Both the position numbers and the translations under genes were made by a program. This document shows positions 10,920-22,368 of a stretch of DNA of 64,000 nucleotides, in pieces; positions within the stretch are counted from its first letter, which is position 1; every line of letters starts with the position of its first letter. Source of the stretch: Clavaria fumosa (lineage: Eukaryota; Basidiomycota; Agaricomycetes; Agaricales; Clavariaceae); the NCBI GenBank assembly GCA_951802425.1, contig OX637797.1, positions 3,100,001 to 3,164,000 of the forward strand. Reading direction: 5' to 3'. The notes below the pieces were generated by a model, which was not told the DNA's origin, searched no databases, and saw nothing but the letters and a program-made list of their open reading frames with translations.

Positions 10920-12893
10920 TCATGCATATAGACGCTTGGTAAACCTAAACACCAACATAAGTATCAGCTGCCGTTATGGTCACGACTAAATCACTGACGA
11001 GTTCAGCCCGTGCACGCCGCCCTCAATCTGGGCGCTCGCTGTCCGAAACTCGAATCTCACTCGCCCAGACTGGACGCCTTCCTGCAGTTCCGAGACGCTT
11101 CGCACACCTATGTCCTGTAGCGAATGCTGCACTCCCGCATACAGATACGGTAGGAAGGCCTTGACGGACCCTTTGTCTTGCACGTCGCCCGATACGCCTT
11201 GTGCCACTTTGACAGACGAGGACTCCGAAAAATAGCGCGTGGTCGCGGCATTTTCCTGGGTTGGTCGTGTCTGGGCAGTGTACTTATGTGACACTGGCGA
11301 TTCGCTCTTGTGTGCCGAGGGAGGCAGGCGCTTGTCTTGCTCCATTGCTTCCTACACAAATTCCGTCACCGACAAGAATCAAAAAGCAATGGGATCACGA
11401 CACTCACGAGGCTGCCCATACCGCGATAGGCCTTCACTCGTTTCCCTTCATGATAGAAGTACTCGCCAGGCGCCTCGGTCGTCCCAGCCAATAGGGACCC
11501 CATCATGACGGCTCCTGCGCCCAGCGCCAATGCCTTTACGATGTGTCCAACGTTGCCGATGCCCCCATCTGCTATCACAGGAATGCCGAACTTGGAGGCA
11601 AATTCCGCAACAGCGTAGACCGCTGTGGCTTGCGGTCGGCCAACGGCCATGACTTCTTGCGTGATGCAGATAGATCCAGAGCCCATACCGACTCGGAGAG
11701 CATCCGCACCCGCTGCAATCAACGTTGCTGCCTGCTCTCGCGTGACGACATTCCCTGCGATCACCTCGAGCTTAGGATAGGCCGACTTAATCCATTGTAT
11801 CATTTGTACTTGGAAGATCGAATTCCCCTGCGAGGAATCGATGATGACAATGTCCAGGCCAGATTCGGCTAGGAGAGCGAGACGATCATGGTCTGAGGGA
11901 CGCGTACCAATGGCAGCTGCCGCATATAGCTGCTTCGTATCAGGGTTTTTCGATGCGAGAGGGTATGTACGGCTTTTCAGGAGATCCGACCGGGCCACGA
12001 GACTAGTGAGACGACCTTCTGAATCAACAATGGGGAGTTTGCCCTTTTTTGAAACGCGAAGAATGTCATTAGCTTGAGGCAATGTGACGCCTTCTGGGGC
12101 CGTCACCAGATCTGTCGTCATGACTTGCGACAATGGAGTGGACGGAGGTTGGAATTGAACATCACGATTCGTGACGATACCAACAAGGATACCTCCTAGG
12201 GAACCTGTGGCTAAAATTTGGGTGTCAGCATTGAGATACAAGGGGAGCTATGAAACACGTCTCAGGATTTCTTCATTGAAACATCCGCAGATCACGCGAT
12301 CAATCGCGTTAACTCAGCAGAACGAAGGTAATGGTATACTCATCCTCAGGGAGAAACATGAACGTAAAGGACTTACAGGTAATGGGGATGCCACTAAAGC
12401 CAAGCTTGGCCTTGATGTTCAATACGTCGCCGACCTGATGGTCCGGGGACAGCACGACGGGACTCGTGATGAAACCATTCTCGTGGCGCTTTACAGCCCG
12501 CACCATCGCGGCCTGTGCTTCTGCAGGCTGGTTGTGGTGGATAACGCCAATCCCGCCCAGCAGCTGAGAAGAGAGTTAAAATAATTTTCTTCTGTATCAT
12601 ATTATCTGAGTACTCACGGCCATAGCGATAGCCATCTCCACTTCCGTGACGGTGTCCATCGGACTGCTCATGAACGGCGTTTTGAGGACGACATTGCGGG
12701 TGATTCTGCACTCTGCGAATACGTCTGAAGCAGGGAAGTCGATCTCCCCCGGAAGAACAAGAAAATCATTGTACGTGAGACCACCACGGATGGTAGAATC
12801 CATGAGGTCCGTGATACGAAGACCATCTAGTTGCTTGTACGTTCCCAAATGTGCAAGCGCAGTAGAGGGATCCAGGTAGGTTTTGAGAGTCAT
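10920..12893 (-). CDS. IMD: Inosine-5'-monophosphate dehydrogenase
   Basis: IMPDH oxidises IMP to XMP with NAD+, the rate-limiting step of guanine nucleotide synthesis. Exons run from the ATG at 12893 ([17 protein letters not shown]) through [20 protein letters not shown], a CBS pair (residues about 110-230: [17 protein letters not shown] and [18 protein letters not shown]), and the catalytic barrel. Visible motifs are [32 protein letters not shown] (with the catalytic Cys), [35 protein letters not shown] and KAYRGMGSL. The C-terminal part is [29 protein letters not shown] and [10 protein letters not shown] last 22-nt exon at 10920-10941 adds the family's usual end, FTKRLYA; without that splice the frame ends early at NSSVI. 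All expected regions are present. A linker longer than usual lies before AATTRYF. The lower gene symbol number cannot be assigned. Confidence 0.95.
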
Positions 12894-12929
12894 TCTCGAG
12901 GTTGTTGAAACATGCTGCTCAAACGAGTC

Positions 12930-13045
12930 TCTTTTTTTTTTTTACACGGGTAGAGTTTGAAGACCGACATATTATCACACGTGACTCGGATTTTTGTTTT
13001 TTTTGTTTTTTTTGAATCAGCATTTATATACCGCCACATGTGGCT
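12930..13045 (-). promoter_or_regulatory. Likely IMPDH promoter elements
   Basis: Upstream of the IMPDH start codon the minus strand carries A-rich runs (plus-strand T runs near 12931-12942 and 12992-13012), a TATATAAA box (plus-strand 13023-13030, about 135 bp before the ATG) and CACGTG fused to TGACTC (12978-12987). A perfect 12-bp palindrome, GCCACATGTGGC, lies at 13033-13044. CACGTG is a bHLH site and TGACTC resembles a bZIP/Gcn4-type half-site. Whether any factor binds is inference. Confidence 0.4.
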
Positions 13046-13145
13046 AAGACAAAGACGCGGTTTGAGATAGTAAAGGTGAATGGTGTGGAGGGGCTATGCG
13101 GTGGGATGATGTATGTAGTGTACGTATGGTAGGTGTGATTTCTTT

Positions 13146-13189
13146 AGCGTGGTAAACATTTGTGAATCATGACAAATGTTTACCACGCT
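13146..13189. repeat. Perfect 18-bp inverted repeat spanning a stop codon
   Basis: The arms AGCGTGGTAAACATTTGT (13146-13163) and its exact reverse complement (13172-13189) are separated by 8 bases. The stop codon of the coiled-coil/zinc-finger gene (minus strand, 13169-13167) lies inside the loop, the 3' end of the coding sequence forms one arm, and the 3' untranslated sequence forms the other. The transcript could fold into an 18-bp stem with the stop codon in the loop. The element also lies about 255 bp upstream of the IMPDH start. Confidence 0.9.
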
Positions 13190-15057
13190 GAAGCCGCTCA
13201 ACGACTTGTGAGGGACTGAGTTTCTCCAGCTCCTCGCACGCGTCGTGGTGATCCGTTTCGCAATGCCCAATGAGCACTGCCCAGGACGAATCCAAGGCAA
13301 AGGTCGCAACCTGTCCTGTAGCATTATTTGTTTTTCGGTCACGACTCGAAGGAAAGTTAGAATCAAATGTCCCCAGAACAAGCGAAAGGAACACTCACAT
13401 GCACATCCGACAGCGCAACTGATCCGGATTACGCTCAAATAACATATCCATATGGTGGATGCCGAGCTTCCTGCGTTTCGAGCCCAGCACACACTCGTTG
13501 CGCGTCGTGCGTTTCTCGCCGAGCGTCGGGTTCGGCTTGTAAAGACCCTGTCCTGCGTCTGAGCGTTCGTCGCGGGTTGACAAAGACTTTTCTCCAGTTC
13601 TCGAGGGACTACGAGTAGAGTTTGCCTCGCTTTGGCCCCTCGGAGGAACCTCGCCCTGTGACTCTCTCACCTCCCCATCTTCCGGCTCCGTGTGGGCCCG
13701 TTTTCGTGATCTGTCATGATCCGACGAGGCACTCATTGGAGTATCTGGCAGACTGGCGTCCTTCCTAGGGACCGTTGTGGGCGTTGTGGGTACGGAAATT
13801 TCCATACTACTATCATCCTCGTCAATCCCGTACGATGTGAGAGATTCACTCAAACGGGCTCTTTCTGGGGTTGGCGGAACTAGAGCCCTTCCAGAAGACT
13901 CGGGATCGACGACAGTGCTCCCGGAACGCGACCGCTTTTTGGCATGTGCGACACGAGGCGGTTTGAGTGTAGAATCGACGGATCGATCAGACTTGACTTC
14001 GACCGAATGAGACGATTTGTGATTTGAACGCCGACTGCGCAAAGTACGTTCGCTACCTGGCGAGGCCACTGCAGATCGATTTGTGGGAGGTGCTAGGAAA
14101 GACACAGCGGCTGTGGCATTGGCTATCTGAGGGAATAGTCGCTCCGTGGAAGGTCAGAGGAACACAGGCAAAATGACGCACCGCTTGAAGATGTTTTTGT
14201 ACCTCTTCAAGTTTTCGCTCAGCTTCTATGCGCCTTGCCCTTTCTTCTCTGACATCGGCACCTTTGTTGACATCAATGATACGAGTCAATACAGACGTAG
14301 CGAAATGCATACTGGTGGCAATCCGCATCTCAGCGTCTACGTGCTCTGGCGATTGATACGTATTATTAGTCGACGTGGTCGGACTACCCGGCCTGACCGT
14401 CGAATGACTGCGCTCCTGCGTCGACGCGCACTGCACCTGCTTGCGATTGGCTCCCTGGCGCAGCTTCGCATTCTCCATCGCCAGTCTCGTGCTCTCTGCG
14501 GCCAGCTTTCCGTTGTCCCTAGTGAGCTCGAAGATCCGCCTCTCTAATCCTTTGCCCTCATCTTCGATTATTTTCTTCCTTAAATTTTGATTTTCCTGAA
14601 AGAGGGATGTCTTTTCGTAGATCAGCTTCTCCCTCTCGCTCTTGAACTGGGCGTGGAGGGCGTCCGCCTCCGAGTGAGCTCTGCGAATGACCTCGGTAGT
14701 CCTGGCTTTCTCAGCCTGGTTCTCCTTCGCAAAGTGTTCTTGCAGTTTGGCGATCTCGGCCTGGACATGGGCGCACGTGACGCGCCACGCGTTTTCGAAG
14801 AGACCTTGCCCCGTCGAGAGGGCCTTGCTGGCAAGCTGGACAGCCTGGGGCGACAACTTGGCGTCGACCGGCGAACAAGGGACCTCAGAGCCGTTGACAC
14901 TGGTTTGTTGTGGGGTTTTCGACATTGCGCGTGGCGGCGGCTCCGCATGCCCGTTCGCATTGCAACTGTGTGGCGAATGGCAAACATGGTGAATCGCCTG
15001 GTGGGACGATGTGGATCGGCTGTCATTGTGCACGAGGCACGGCTGTATGGCCGTCAA
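13167..15057 (-). CDS. Coiled-coil protein with C-terminal zinc-finger-like motif, unknown function
   Basis: Three exons are read. The first starts at 15057 or, more conservatively, at the ATG giving MSKTPQQTSVNGSE near 14925. It contains a long heptad-type coiled coil (ENAWRVTCAHVQAEIAKLQ to LAMENAKLRQ, about residues 90-200 from the longer start). The second exon (about 14105-13396) begins IANATAAVSFLAPPTNRS and is disordered and basic/Ser-rich, with a probable nuclear signal (KKRSRSGS, SKRRKLG). It ends DQLRCRMC. The third exon, after an acceptor TTCGAG, reads IRDRKTNNATGQVATF, SSWAVLIGHCETDHHDAC and ends at the TGA at 13169-13167. The pattern C-x2-C and H-x5-H around a conserved Trp suggests a BED-like or other zinc finger. 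I do not recognise a named family. Its stop codon lies in the loop of a perfect hairpin. Confidence 0.7.
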
Positions 15058-15183
15058 TGATGGCGATCTTGAGTCGCATGACGCGAGCTCAGTCCGTGGC
15101 TGGTGTTGCTGTCGCGCTGCAGCAGTGCTGGCCTCGTATCCTCTATTTTTAATAAGCGTGGCAGAGTTTGAAGGCTACAAGGG

Positions 15184-15480
15184 TCAGGGAATGAGACTTC
15201 CTTTGAGCCATGATCCATTCTGGGCACAAACCACTTGAATGAGGTGCCCGGCAGATCGCATCCGATGCAACTCCTCATCCGTGAAGCCTTTGGTATTTGG
15301 ATGGCTCACCCTCGGCGGAGCAGGTGAAGTGGAAGACCCACCCAAAGGGTGACTCTGGTACTTGGCCAACTTGTTAAACGGCGGATGCTGAACGTGGATG
15401 TCATAGTTAGTGTGAGTATTTTGGTATGTTCGCGTCATGGGAGGCATGAAAGGGGGTAGAAGCGCCGTGAAGGAAGGCAC
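15184..15480 (-). CDS. Small protein, unrecognised; 5' end uncertain
   Basis: An open frame starts right after an intron-type acceptor (branch-like CTTAACTCAAC, then TTTTAG) near 15481 and ends with TGA at 15184. It reads MTRTYQNTHTNYDIHVQHPP, FNKLAKYQSHP, TKGFTDEELHRMRSAGHLIQ. The composition looks like a real protein, and GFTDEELHRMRSAG would suit a short amphipathic helix. An in-frame ATG at 15447 could start a protein of about 87 residues; otherwise an upstream exon exists between 15500 and 15780 that I cannot fix. No known domain is recognised. Confidence 0.4.
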   Translation of the reverse strand: MPSFTALLPPFMPPMTRTYQNTHTNYDIHVQHPPFNKLAKYQSHPLGGSSTSPAPPRVSHPNTKGFTDEELHRMRSAGHLIQVVCAQNGSWLKGSLIP

Positions 15481-15784
15481 TAAAATAGTTGAGTTAAGAT
15501 CAGTAGTGTTGACGCGGGAAGGGGCTCATCCTCTCTATATATGTCTTTCCTTGCCGTCTCATTTGCAAATCCCTTAAATAAGAACATAGTGCTGCGTATC
15601 AACTCCGATAGAGCTCCCTCTTGCAGTTCTTTGACACATGTATCAGACCTGAGGCCCAGCCTGAAGAAACCAAAGTAACGTACTACACGTCCGGAATCGG
15701 TGCGGATACGTGGCTGGTGGGCTGGTGGGGCTGTCTGGGCTACGCCATCCCGATTATTCAAGTTCAGCTGCCTCGTTGTTAAAA

Positions 15785-17279
15785 TTCATCAACATTGATA
15801 ATTAGGTTTTCGACAAACCCAGGGACATTACAAGCGGCAAAATCCGATTGCCACCATCCTGTGGAGACAACCTGTGCAGCGAATGACGGCGTCGCTTGGG
15901 TGCATCGAGAATTGCCGTCTGTCTGGGTTTCTATGTGGGCGTGTGCGTACACGTGTCACTTTTCAATGCTTTTGGTTTCGTTTGCTGCGCTCCCTCTCCT
16001 CTCTGTAGTTATGGGCCGAGCGGTTTCGTTTGTCCGATCGCAACATCCCAAAGTAGGCAACAAGTACCGTGGCGGACAAACTCGATAATATAACGATTCG
16101 AAAAGAGGATGATTGCCAGTCAGGAGTTTGAGGAAAGTTCAAAAGAATTGCCCCGACATGTGGCTGAACGCTCGCAAATCGTAAGCCGAAAAAGCCATTT
16201 CTCATTCCATTCTGACGCAGTGTGGCTGTGACTGGCCAACCGTAAAAGAAAGGTGGCGATTCCCCCAAAGCACCCAATCATCATCTGCAAGTGCGCGAAC
16301 GCAAGCGGACCATCAAGCGCTGTATACCTGGCAGATTCGCTGAAGCAACACGTCTGCTTTCTAAACTTTCTGACGGCTGGTGATCTATCAACTTACCGTC
16401 TTGAGCGCCGAAGCGTTTCGCCTACATTCGTGTTTTATCGCACGCGCGGAGGTTGCAAACTGTTACGGCAATGTTCTGGATGTGTTTCTCTTTCCCCTTG
16501 GTTGGCTGCATCAAACACACCATGTACATGCTCAAGCGCTCATGCGCTCAAGAATTGAGTTGTTTCATCCGGGTGGAACCGGGAAGTGCCTTCGCCTCTG
16601 CGTTTCGCGACATCCCGAAGGGCGGGTTTATTCAACGCCCATGCTAAATATTCAAATTTGAATTTGTCTGGATTGGGCGAAACGTATTTCTTTCCTTTGG
16701 CTATTTGGAAGATATCAAAAGCCTTTTATCAGATCCGCCGCTCGGACGTCCGTTTTTTCAAATGTGGTTTTTTAGAACAGAAACCAGTAATCGGCTGGTT
16801 CACCCGAAAGTGAGAGTCGTGGATCACCAGTGCTCAGCAGACGACCGTGCCGTCCACGTTTCGAATGCCCTTGCAGCAGATGCTCGTTGACTGTCTCCTG
16901 AAGCTTCACTTCCTATGACTCTGGGCTGTCTCTTGAGGACTCCGCTCTACGTCTGTCGCGAACGACCCCTTCCCACTAAATCCAAAGTGACTCGTTGACC
17001 CAATGGAAGTCGGGTCGCGTGTAAAGGAACCGGGAGGCAACTGCTGGCCGTCCCTACTATACCTTGAGCAAGTATATGGGCGCGCGGGATTGCTGTTTCC
17101 TGGTGCCTACAGTGAGGAACGTTACATCAGATTGCCATATGTACTCTATTCTCTAAATCTTTGCGGCGAGCAAAAAATATGCGAACACAAAAAGTAAACA
17201 GCTCATTCTTTTCTCCTATCCCTACTACGTAACCTGTGCGGAGTGCAGAAGCCAAATAAAAGGGCTGTGTTGCTCACTC
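15785..17279. other. Intergenic, no supported gene
   Basis: About 1.5 kb between the small unrecognised gene and the MFS transporter 3' end. Open frames up to about 100 codons occur on both strands (for example 16253-16558) but show no domain, no conserved motif and no convincing splice partners. I see no repeat or RNA gene here. Confidence 0.4.
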
Positions 17280-20235
17280 CTACACACGAGTCTGCTCCGG
17301 AGTGACCTCTACGTCGGCTTGGCGGGACGACGAATGATGTTCCAGCTTGCGGTCGGGTATCTGTAAGGGACGAGCACCATTTGAGCTCGATTCGGCCGAC
17401 GAAGAAATAACGAAACTCACAGGTAAACGGGCGAGATAAGCCAAAAACGTCGAAATTGTGGCGAAGACGAAGACTGCGTGTAGGCTAGTTGCGTACGCAT
17501 CCCTCACCGCACGCTGCAGGGCAGGCGGCAGTGTCGCGACAAGGCTGGTGGAGTGTCGAACCTTGTCGATGATCTAATTAGAGTTCCCAGAAAGAAGCGT
17601 GAGTCACAGGAGGCAACGTGGTAGTGTCCTTATCCGACTCTCGTCTTCTCGCCTTCTCTTCCTCAAAGCAAAGGGAAAACTGGGAGAACGCCTCTTACCT
17701 CTGCAGAGCCCGGGCCCGTTATGCGAGCGCGCAGCTCGCGTAAAAGGGCCGACTGGTAGATGGCTGATGATATGGCCACGCCGCTCACTTGGCCTACCAG
17801 AAAGGTGAGACTTCCTTGCATCGGGGAACGGGAATGTGGCGCAAGATTCCAGAAAAAGACACTCACCTAAGCCACGAAACAGCAGGCCAAACCCCGTGCC
17901 CATCGCCACGGCAGAATCTAGGAGAGCGAAAGCTAAAGTTCAGTCGTTAAAACAAAACAACCACTCACTTGGGAGATGCGAAAGAAGTGCGACTGAAGAA
18001 AGCATGTAAGCAAGGTCCCAAGGTGAGATAATTAATGACGGTGCAATATTGCATCGCTGCGCTCATACGCACTGAGCATAGTCTGCTGTACCACAGCGTT
18101 GCCGAAGCCCAATGGAACCTGAATTTGAACACAATTAGTTTAGCCGGCTACTGATGCGCTGAAGAACGGGGACGGACTACGCTGAACCACTTCTGCCACC
18201 ACCCTGATTGTTCCGTAATCTGCATGATGAGAGCAGTCCCGATTGAGGGGAGGATGCCGAAAGTCAAATTAAGCAATTTGTAATGTCCGGTGCGATGTAT
18301 CATTAACCTGCCGATCAAATACACAAATGGAACAGAATGAGATGTTCAGCACGGAACGGAGCGGCGGTTGGTAATAGCATTACCCTGCGAAAAGCGACCC
18401 CAAGGACATCGAGAGGCTATTGGGCATCAAATGCAGGCCTGAGGAAACGGGAGGAGAAGCTCCAGCTCCGCGGGTGCAGGAAATTCGTCACCGCTCCACA
18501 TACCAGAGATTGAGACGCTCGTCTGCGCGACGATCTGGAACCACATGGGGAAGAAGAATGTGATGCTGAAATTGCACATCGAAACCAGGAAGTTGCTTAT
18601 CGCGACGAGAACGGGAATCTTCTGGATGAGCATGGCGGGTGGTAACACCGGTTCGGGCGCAATGAACAGCTCGAAGGTCATGAAGGAGATGAAAAATACG
18701 ACGGCAAGGACCAAAGGAATGTATACGGTTGGGTCCGCCCACTATAGAGACCAGTGCATGTTATATGGAACGGGGGGCGACTTGCACTTTTCAAAGACAT
18801 ACATCGCGCCCTTCGTTGTATCGTGTACTCGAGAAGACAAGAATGGAGGCGATCTGAATCTGGGTCGACCCAAGGAGCAACGTGTAGATAAATTCCGGAC
18901 GAACCGTCGCCAGCAGAGTCACGCTGCCACCATGATCGATCCGCTTAAGTATTTCTTTGGGGCTCTTGCCCTGGCCCTGGAAAGACGGCGCGAGCTCGTA
19001 AAGGTGACCCCGCCCAAGTAAGATATGAGAGTGACGCACCGGTATCACATAGTTGAGATTACATGTCAACAAAACCAGAGAGAGGACAAAGAACGGAAGT
19101 TGGACAAGAAAAGCACATCTCCAGCCGAATCTGACCCCCAGAGTACATGAGTCATCGAAGGCACACGAGCGAGAATTCGGTGCTACCTGTCACTTATGAG
19201 ACCTCCAAAAGGGCCTCCCATACCCAAACCCATCTGCCAAAGAATTGATCTAGCTCGTCGTTAATCTGTTCCGGCGCAGCTAACACTTACACCAGAAAAC
19301 ACGTTCGCAACCCCCTGCGCCAGCCCTCGTGACTAGAAGTCTGGTATAAGAAATCCAATCTAATGAACGGAATATGGTAAACTGCACCCGCAGGCTGTAC
19401 ATGTCACTCATGACGACTCTGGAAATGCGGATAGCCATCTCAAATGAGAGAACAAAATTTAGTAAATCGATTCATACCCTCCTGTTGTGAACAATCCACC
19501 TCCACCCATTCCTCCCAGCTACATCGAGTTATCAGCTACGTCAGAAAATATAAGATGCATTCCGAGCGCACGCACGAATCTAGCCACAATCAGCATCTCC
19601 ATACTATTCGAACACCCACAAGCGAGGACACCGAGGCCCGTCAGGACAAGAGCCATCTGAGTCGCGGCTCGGCGGCCGAGGACGTCGCACAGCCGACCGT
19701 ACAGCGGCATGAATGTGCACGCCGCCAGCAGATATCTGCAGTTGCAAATGATGAGATCATAATAAGGGGATGACAGTACTGAGGGGGGCTCACGCGGTCC
19801 CCAACCAGGATGCTTGGTGTGCCTGGTTAAACTGACTTGATATTGAAGGGATAACTGTGGTCGCGTAGCATTAGCACCAGCCTCGAAATATTCCCATGTG
19901 AAGCGTACGGGTTGGGACCATTGTCACTATTGAGATGCTTTAGTACACGAATTTGGCACTTCAAACAACGAACACGCATACTATTCAAGGCCTGTAGGAA
20001 AGTCAATTTTCTGCGAGGCTGCGTTAAAGGCGATGTCACTAACAGACAGAAACTGTCCAAAGAAAACGCCCGCCAGGATGCTGCGGCGATTGGACGACGA
20101 GATCTCCAAAGGGCCGACTGCAACCTTACGCATGCCATGGCTGTCCACGCCATGGGCTGTATGAGGCGCATTCACGCCTGGTTGGCCAACGCTCAATTGC
20201 CCGAGCAAAGGGTCACTTTCTGTCGCGCTCGACAT
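17280..20235 (-). CDS. MFS transporter, drug:H+ antiporter / vacuolar amino-acid (Vba/Fnx) type
   Basis: This is a many-exon membrane transporter. The start at 20235 gives MSSATESDPLLGQLSVG, an acidic dileucine-like N-terminus typical of vacuolar members. Small exons splice to FLSALNMTMVPTLIPSISS, QFNQAHQASWLGTA, then YLLAACTFMPLYGRLCDVLG and RRAATQMALVLTGLG. After them come ARFLGGMGGGGLFTTGG, VVMSDMYSLRSRGLAQGVAN and MGLGMGGPFGGLISDRFGWR, with the MFS signature GRLxDxxGRR in loop 2-3 and the motif-C-like GPFGG. Later exons carry APEPVLPPAMLIQKIPVLV, NFSITFFFPMWFQ and, at the end, VRDAYATSLHAVFVFATIST and a TAG at 17282-17280. Although single frames look broken, every junction tested restores the family sequence. 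Substrate is not predictable; basic amino acids or drugs are the usual choices. Confidence 0.87.
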
Positions 20236-20882
20236 TGTGTTCCCTGTCGACAGCACGATATGTGCGCAGCGTGACAGTTCAACGAATATCGTTGGAAAAA
20301 AGAGTACGTCCGGCAAGGGCCACCCTTGAATGGACACGACAGAACAGCTAGTAAAAGGTAGGAGAAAGGCACAGCCGTCTGACACCTGCTTCTTTATACA
20401 GCAAATCAGATGAATAATCCCAGGCCCACTGGAGTAGGCTAAGGTCGCGGGGCGACCCGCCTTATTGGTACCCACCGGGAACGTTTCTGAGGTTCTTCGC
20501 TTCGCGATTGCTGCAGGAAGGGGTTCAGAAACGCCGATGCGAGTTTCAACGGGTAATTAGCTCTGCCGCAGGCTCGGCTCCCTACAGACCACCTCGTTTT
20601 GTAGGGGCATAGCCGTCATCAAGGGACGCTTGTAGTGACCTTCAAATGACACTCAGGATGCCGTCCCTGTGAGAAACAGCTAGACGAGTAGGAACCTGCC
20701 AAGGAGATCGATGACTCGCTATGACATGTTTCCTGTATGACACGGAGGTTCACTGCTGTGTCACCGCATACAGCAGCGGCGCGCAACAAGTGGATACATA
20801 TCCAAAACACCAGTCCACCGCGCAAGTTGTTAGCGTTCAACACAACGTAAACTAACAGTATACTATTGTGCAAAGGCTGTTC
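20236..20882. other. Intergenic between MFS gene and receptor array
   Basis: This stretch holds the presumed promoter of the minus-strand MFS gene and the 3' flank of the first array gene. No open frame with a recognisable domain or RNA gene is seen. Confidence 0.4.
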
Positions 20883-22368
20883 CTACATAGGTGGTCCGTT
20901 TGCGACCCCTTTGTATCTCCAAGAAGCCCAGGCCTTCAAAATATCCTAATAGCAAAGTCGTCAGTTCAGCGCACAGGGGACAAGCTACTGAAAGAGAGTA
21001 TGGGTGTGATGGACAAAGTAGACATACCCGCTGCGAACAAAAAGTGAAGCAGAAAGCCCAGGACACTGACAAGGGGCGGTGAACATGGTGTTGAATTTGC
21101 TAGAAGAATAAGCGAGACGTACGGGTGGCGACCATTATGTCTTGTGCTGCGCTGCCACCTGCAAACGTAGTGATGACGCAGACGCTGTAGCCAAATGTGC
21201 GAAGATGAAAATGATAATAGGATCGCCAAACGCACCACAATCCAAGTAGGACGTATCCCGTGAACAATGCAACGCGTATTATGAACGGGAAATCGAGAGG
21301 AACTCCCCCCTTCGCAGCATCTGCTCGCAGGAGCCGCCCACGCCGGAAAAGGATGATTACCGTCCAGACTTTAAAATTAACTGCTGTGTTAGTAGAGGCG
21401 TTCCACCATGACGCAGACCAGGGAGCACAAAAGGAAATTCACTTGCCTTCAAAAAACAAGGTCCCAACGAGGACAGCGGATGAGAAGAGGAACACTGCAG
21501 TGCTCAATGCATTAGAATGGACGTTGCAATAAAAGTATAGTTCGCGGCGAGATATCAGTCCGGGATTGTCTACACCAATCTTATTGCTTCGAGGTCAACC
21601 TACAAAAGCAAGCGAAAGGGTTTGAATGACACATTACCTTGACCGTGATGGCTGCTGCGACAACGATTGCCGCATGCGGGGAGATGAGCATCTGCCAGTC
21701 AGAATGTGAACGTAAAGAATGTCCAATATCGCCGAAACCGCTTAGATGAAACACTCACGATCCACGCGTAGAGGGGCCTCATGACTTGCGAAGCGTCATT
21801 GCGCAACGCGGATTTAAGAGACACAAACAGCTAAACAGAGTTGTCGTGGTCGTGGAGTAAGCTATATGCTTTTGTGTTGAGATTATTCTGCAATGCTTAC
21901 TTGGAAAACAACAAAGAAAACCGAGAGGGACGCCCTAGTAGATTTTGTATGTAAGTTACAAGAACTTCAGGCCAACGTCGAGAGAGGAAGCGCACGCCGG
22001 AGGGATGCCATTCAAGAGGGCAGCTTGAACGAGACATAACGATTTTGGTGGCTCAGGTCCTGTGGTATGTCCAGAGTACACCCTTTCCGAGAAGCCTTTG
22101 AGCGAAAGATGAGACCTCAGAAAATCCTTTTTACTCACAGTAAACAGGAAAATACCCCGTTCAGAATCCAGACAACGCACATGTTTATAAACACCGGAAG
22201 ACGCCGGATGTTCCTAACGAGTAGAATTGTTCCGAGGAGGAGCGGAATACCAAAGTGGGCCGGCACCATGTTGAGTACGATCCATGCAATGAGCTCCGCA
22301 CGCGTGCCAGGGACTGTTTTAAAGGCGGGCGTGGGGTCGCTCGCCCCTCGGGGCTCTAGGGCGCGCAT
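20883..22368 (-). CDS. Seven-helix GPCR-like protein, array copy A
   Basis: This is the first (leftmost) of six related same-strand genes. Exon 1 from the ATG at 22368 reads MRALEPRGASDPTP, then GTRAELIAWIVLNMVPAHFG (helix 1) and INMCVVWILNGVFSCLL (helix 2). The next exon carries the family signature TGPEPPKSLCLVQAALLNG. Further exons supply helices 3 to 7, including FGYSVCVITTFAGGSAAQDI. The end is LKAWASWRYKGVANGPPM with TAG at 20885-20883. About seven short introns are needed, all with usable splice sites. The overall layout (seven hydrophobic segments, short N-terminus, C-terminal AWxxWRRK-like tail) fits a GPCR-like membrane protein. I know of many such unclassified proteins in Agaricomycetes but no assigned ligand or role. 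It is the most divergent copy at its C-terminus. Confidence 0.72.

Noticed and set aside
14587..15060. 157-codon plus-strand open frame
   Set aside because: It lies antisense to the coiled-coil exon and arises from its regular codon pattern.
16620..16680. AT-rich palindromic aaatttgaattt stretch as an LTR or element end
   Set aside because: No matching second copy or terminal motif was found nearby.
19519..20235. MFS gene as a pseudogene because single frames stop early
   Set aside because: Each apparent break lies at a GT-AG intron; splicing restores ALNMTMVPTLIPSISS and ARFLGGMGGGGLF, so the gene is read as intact.
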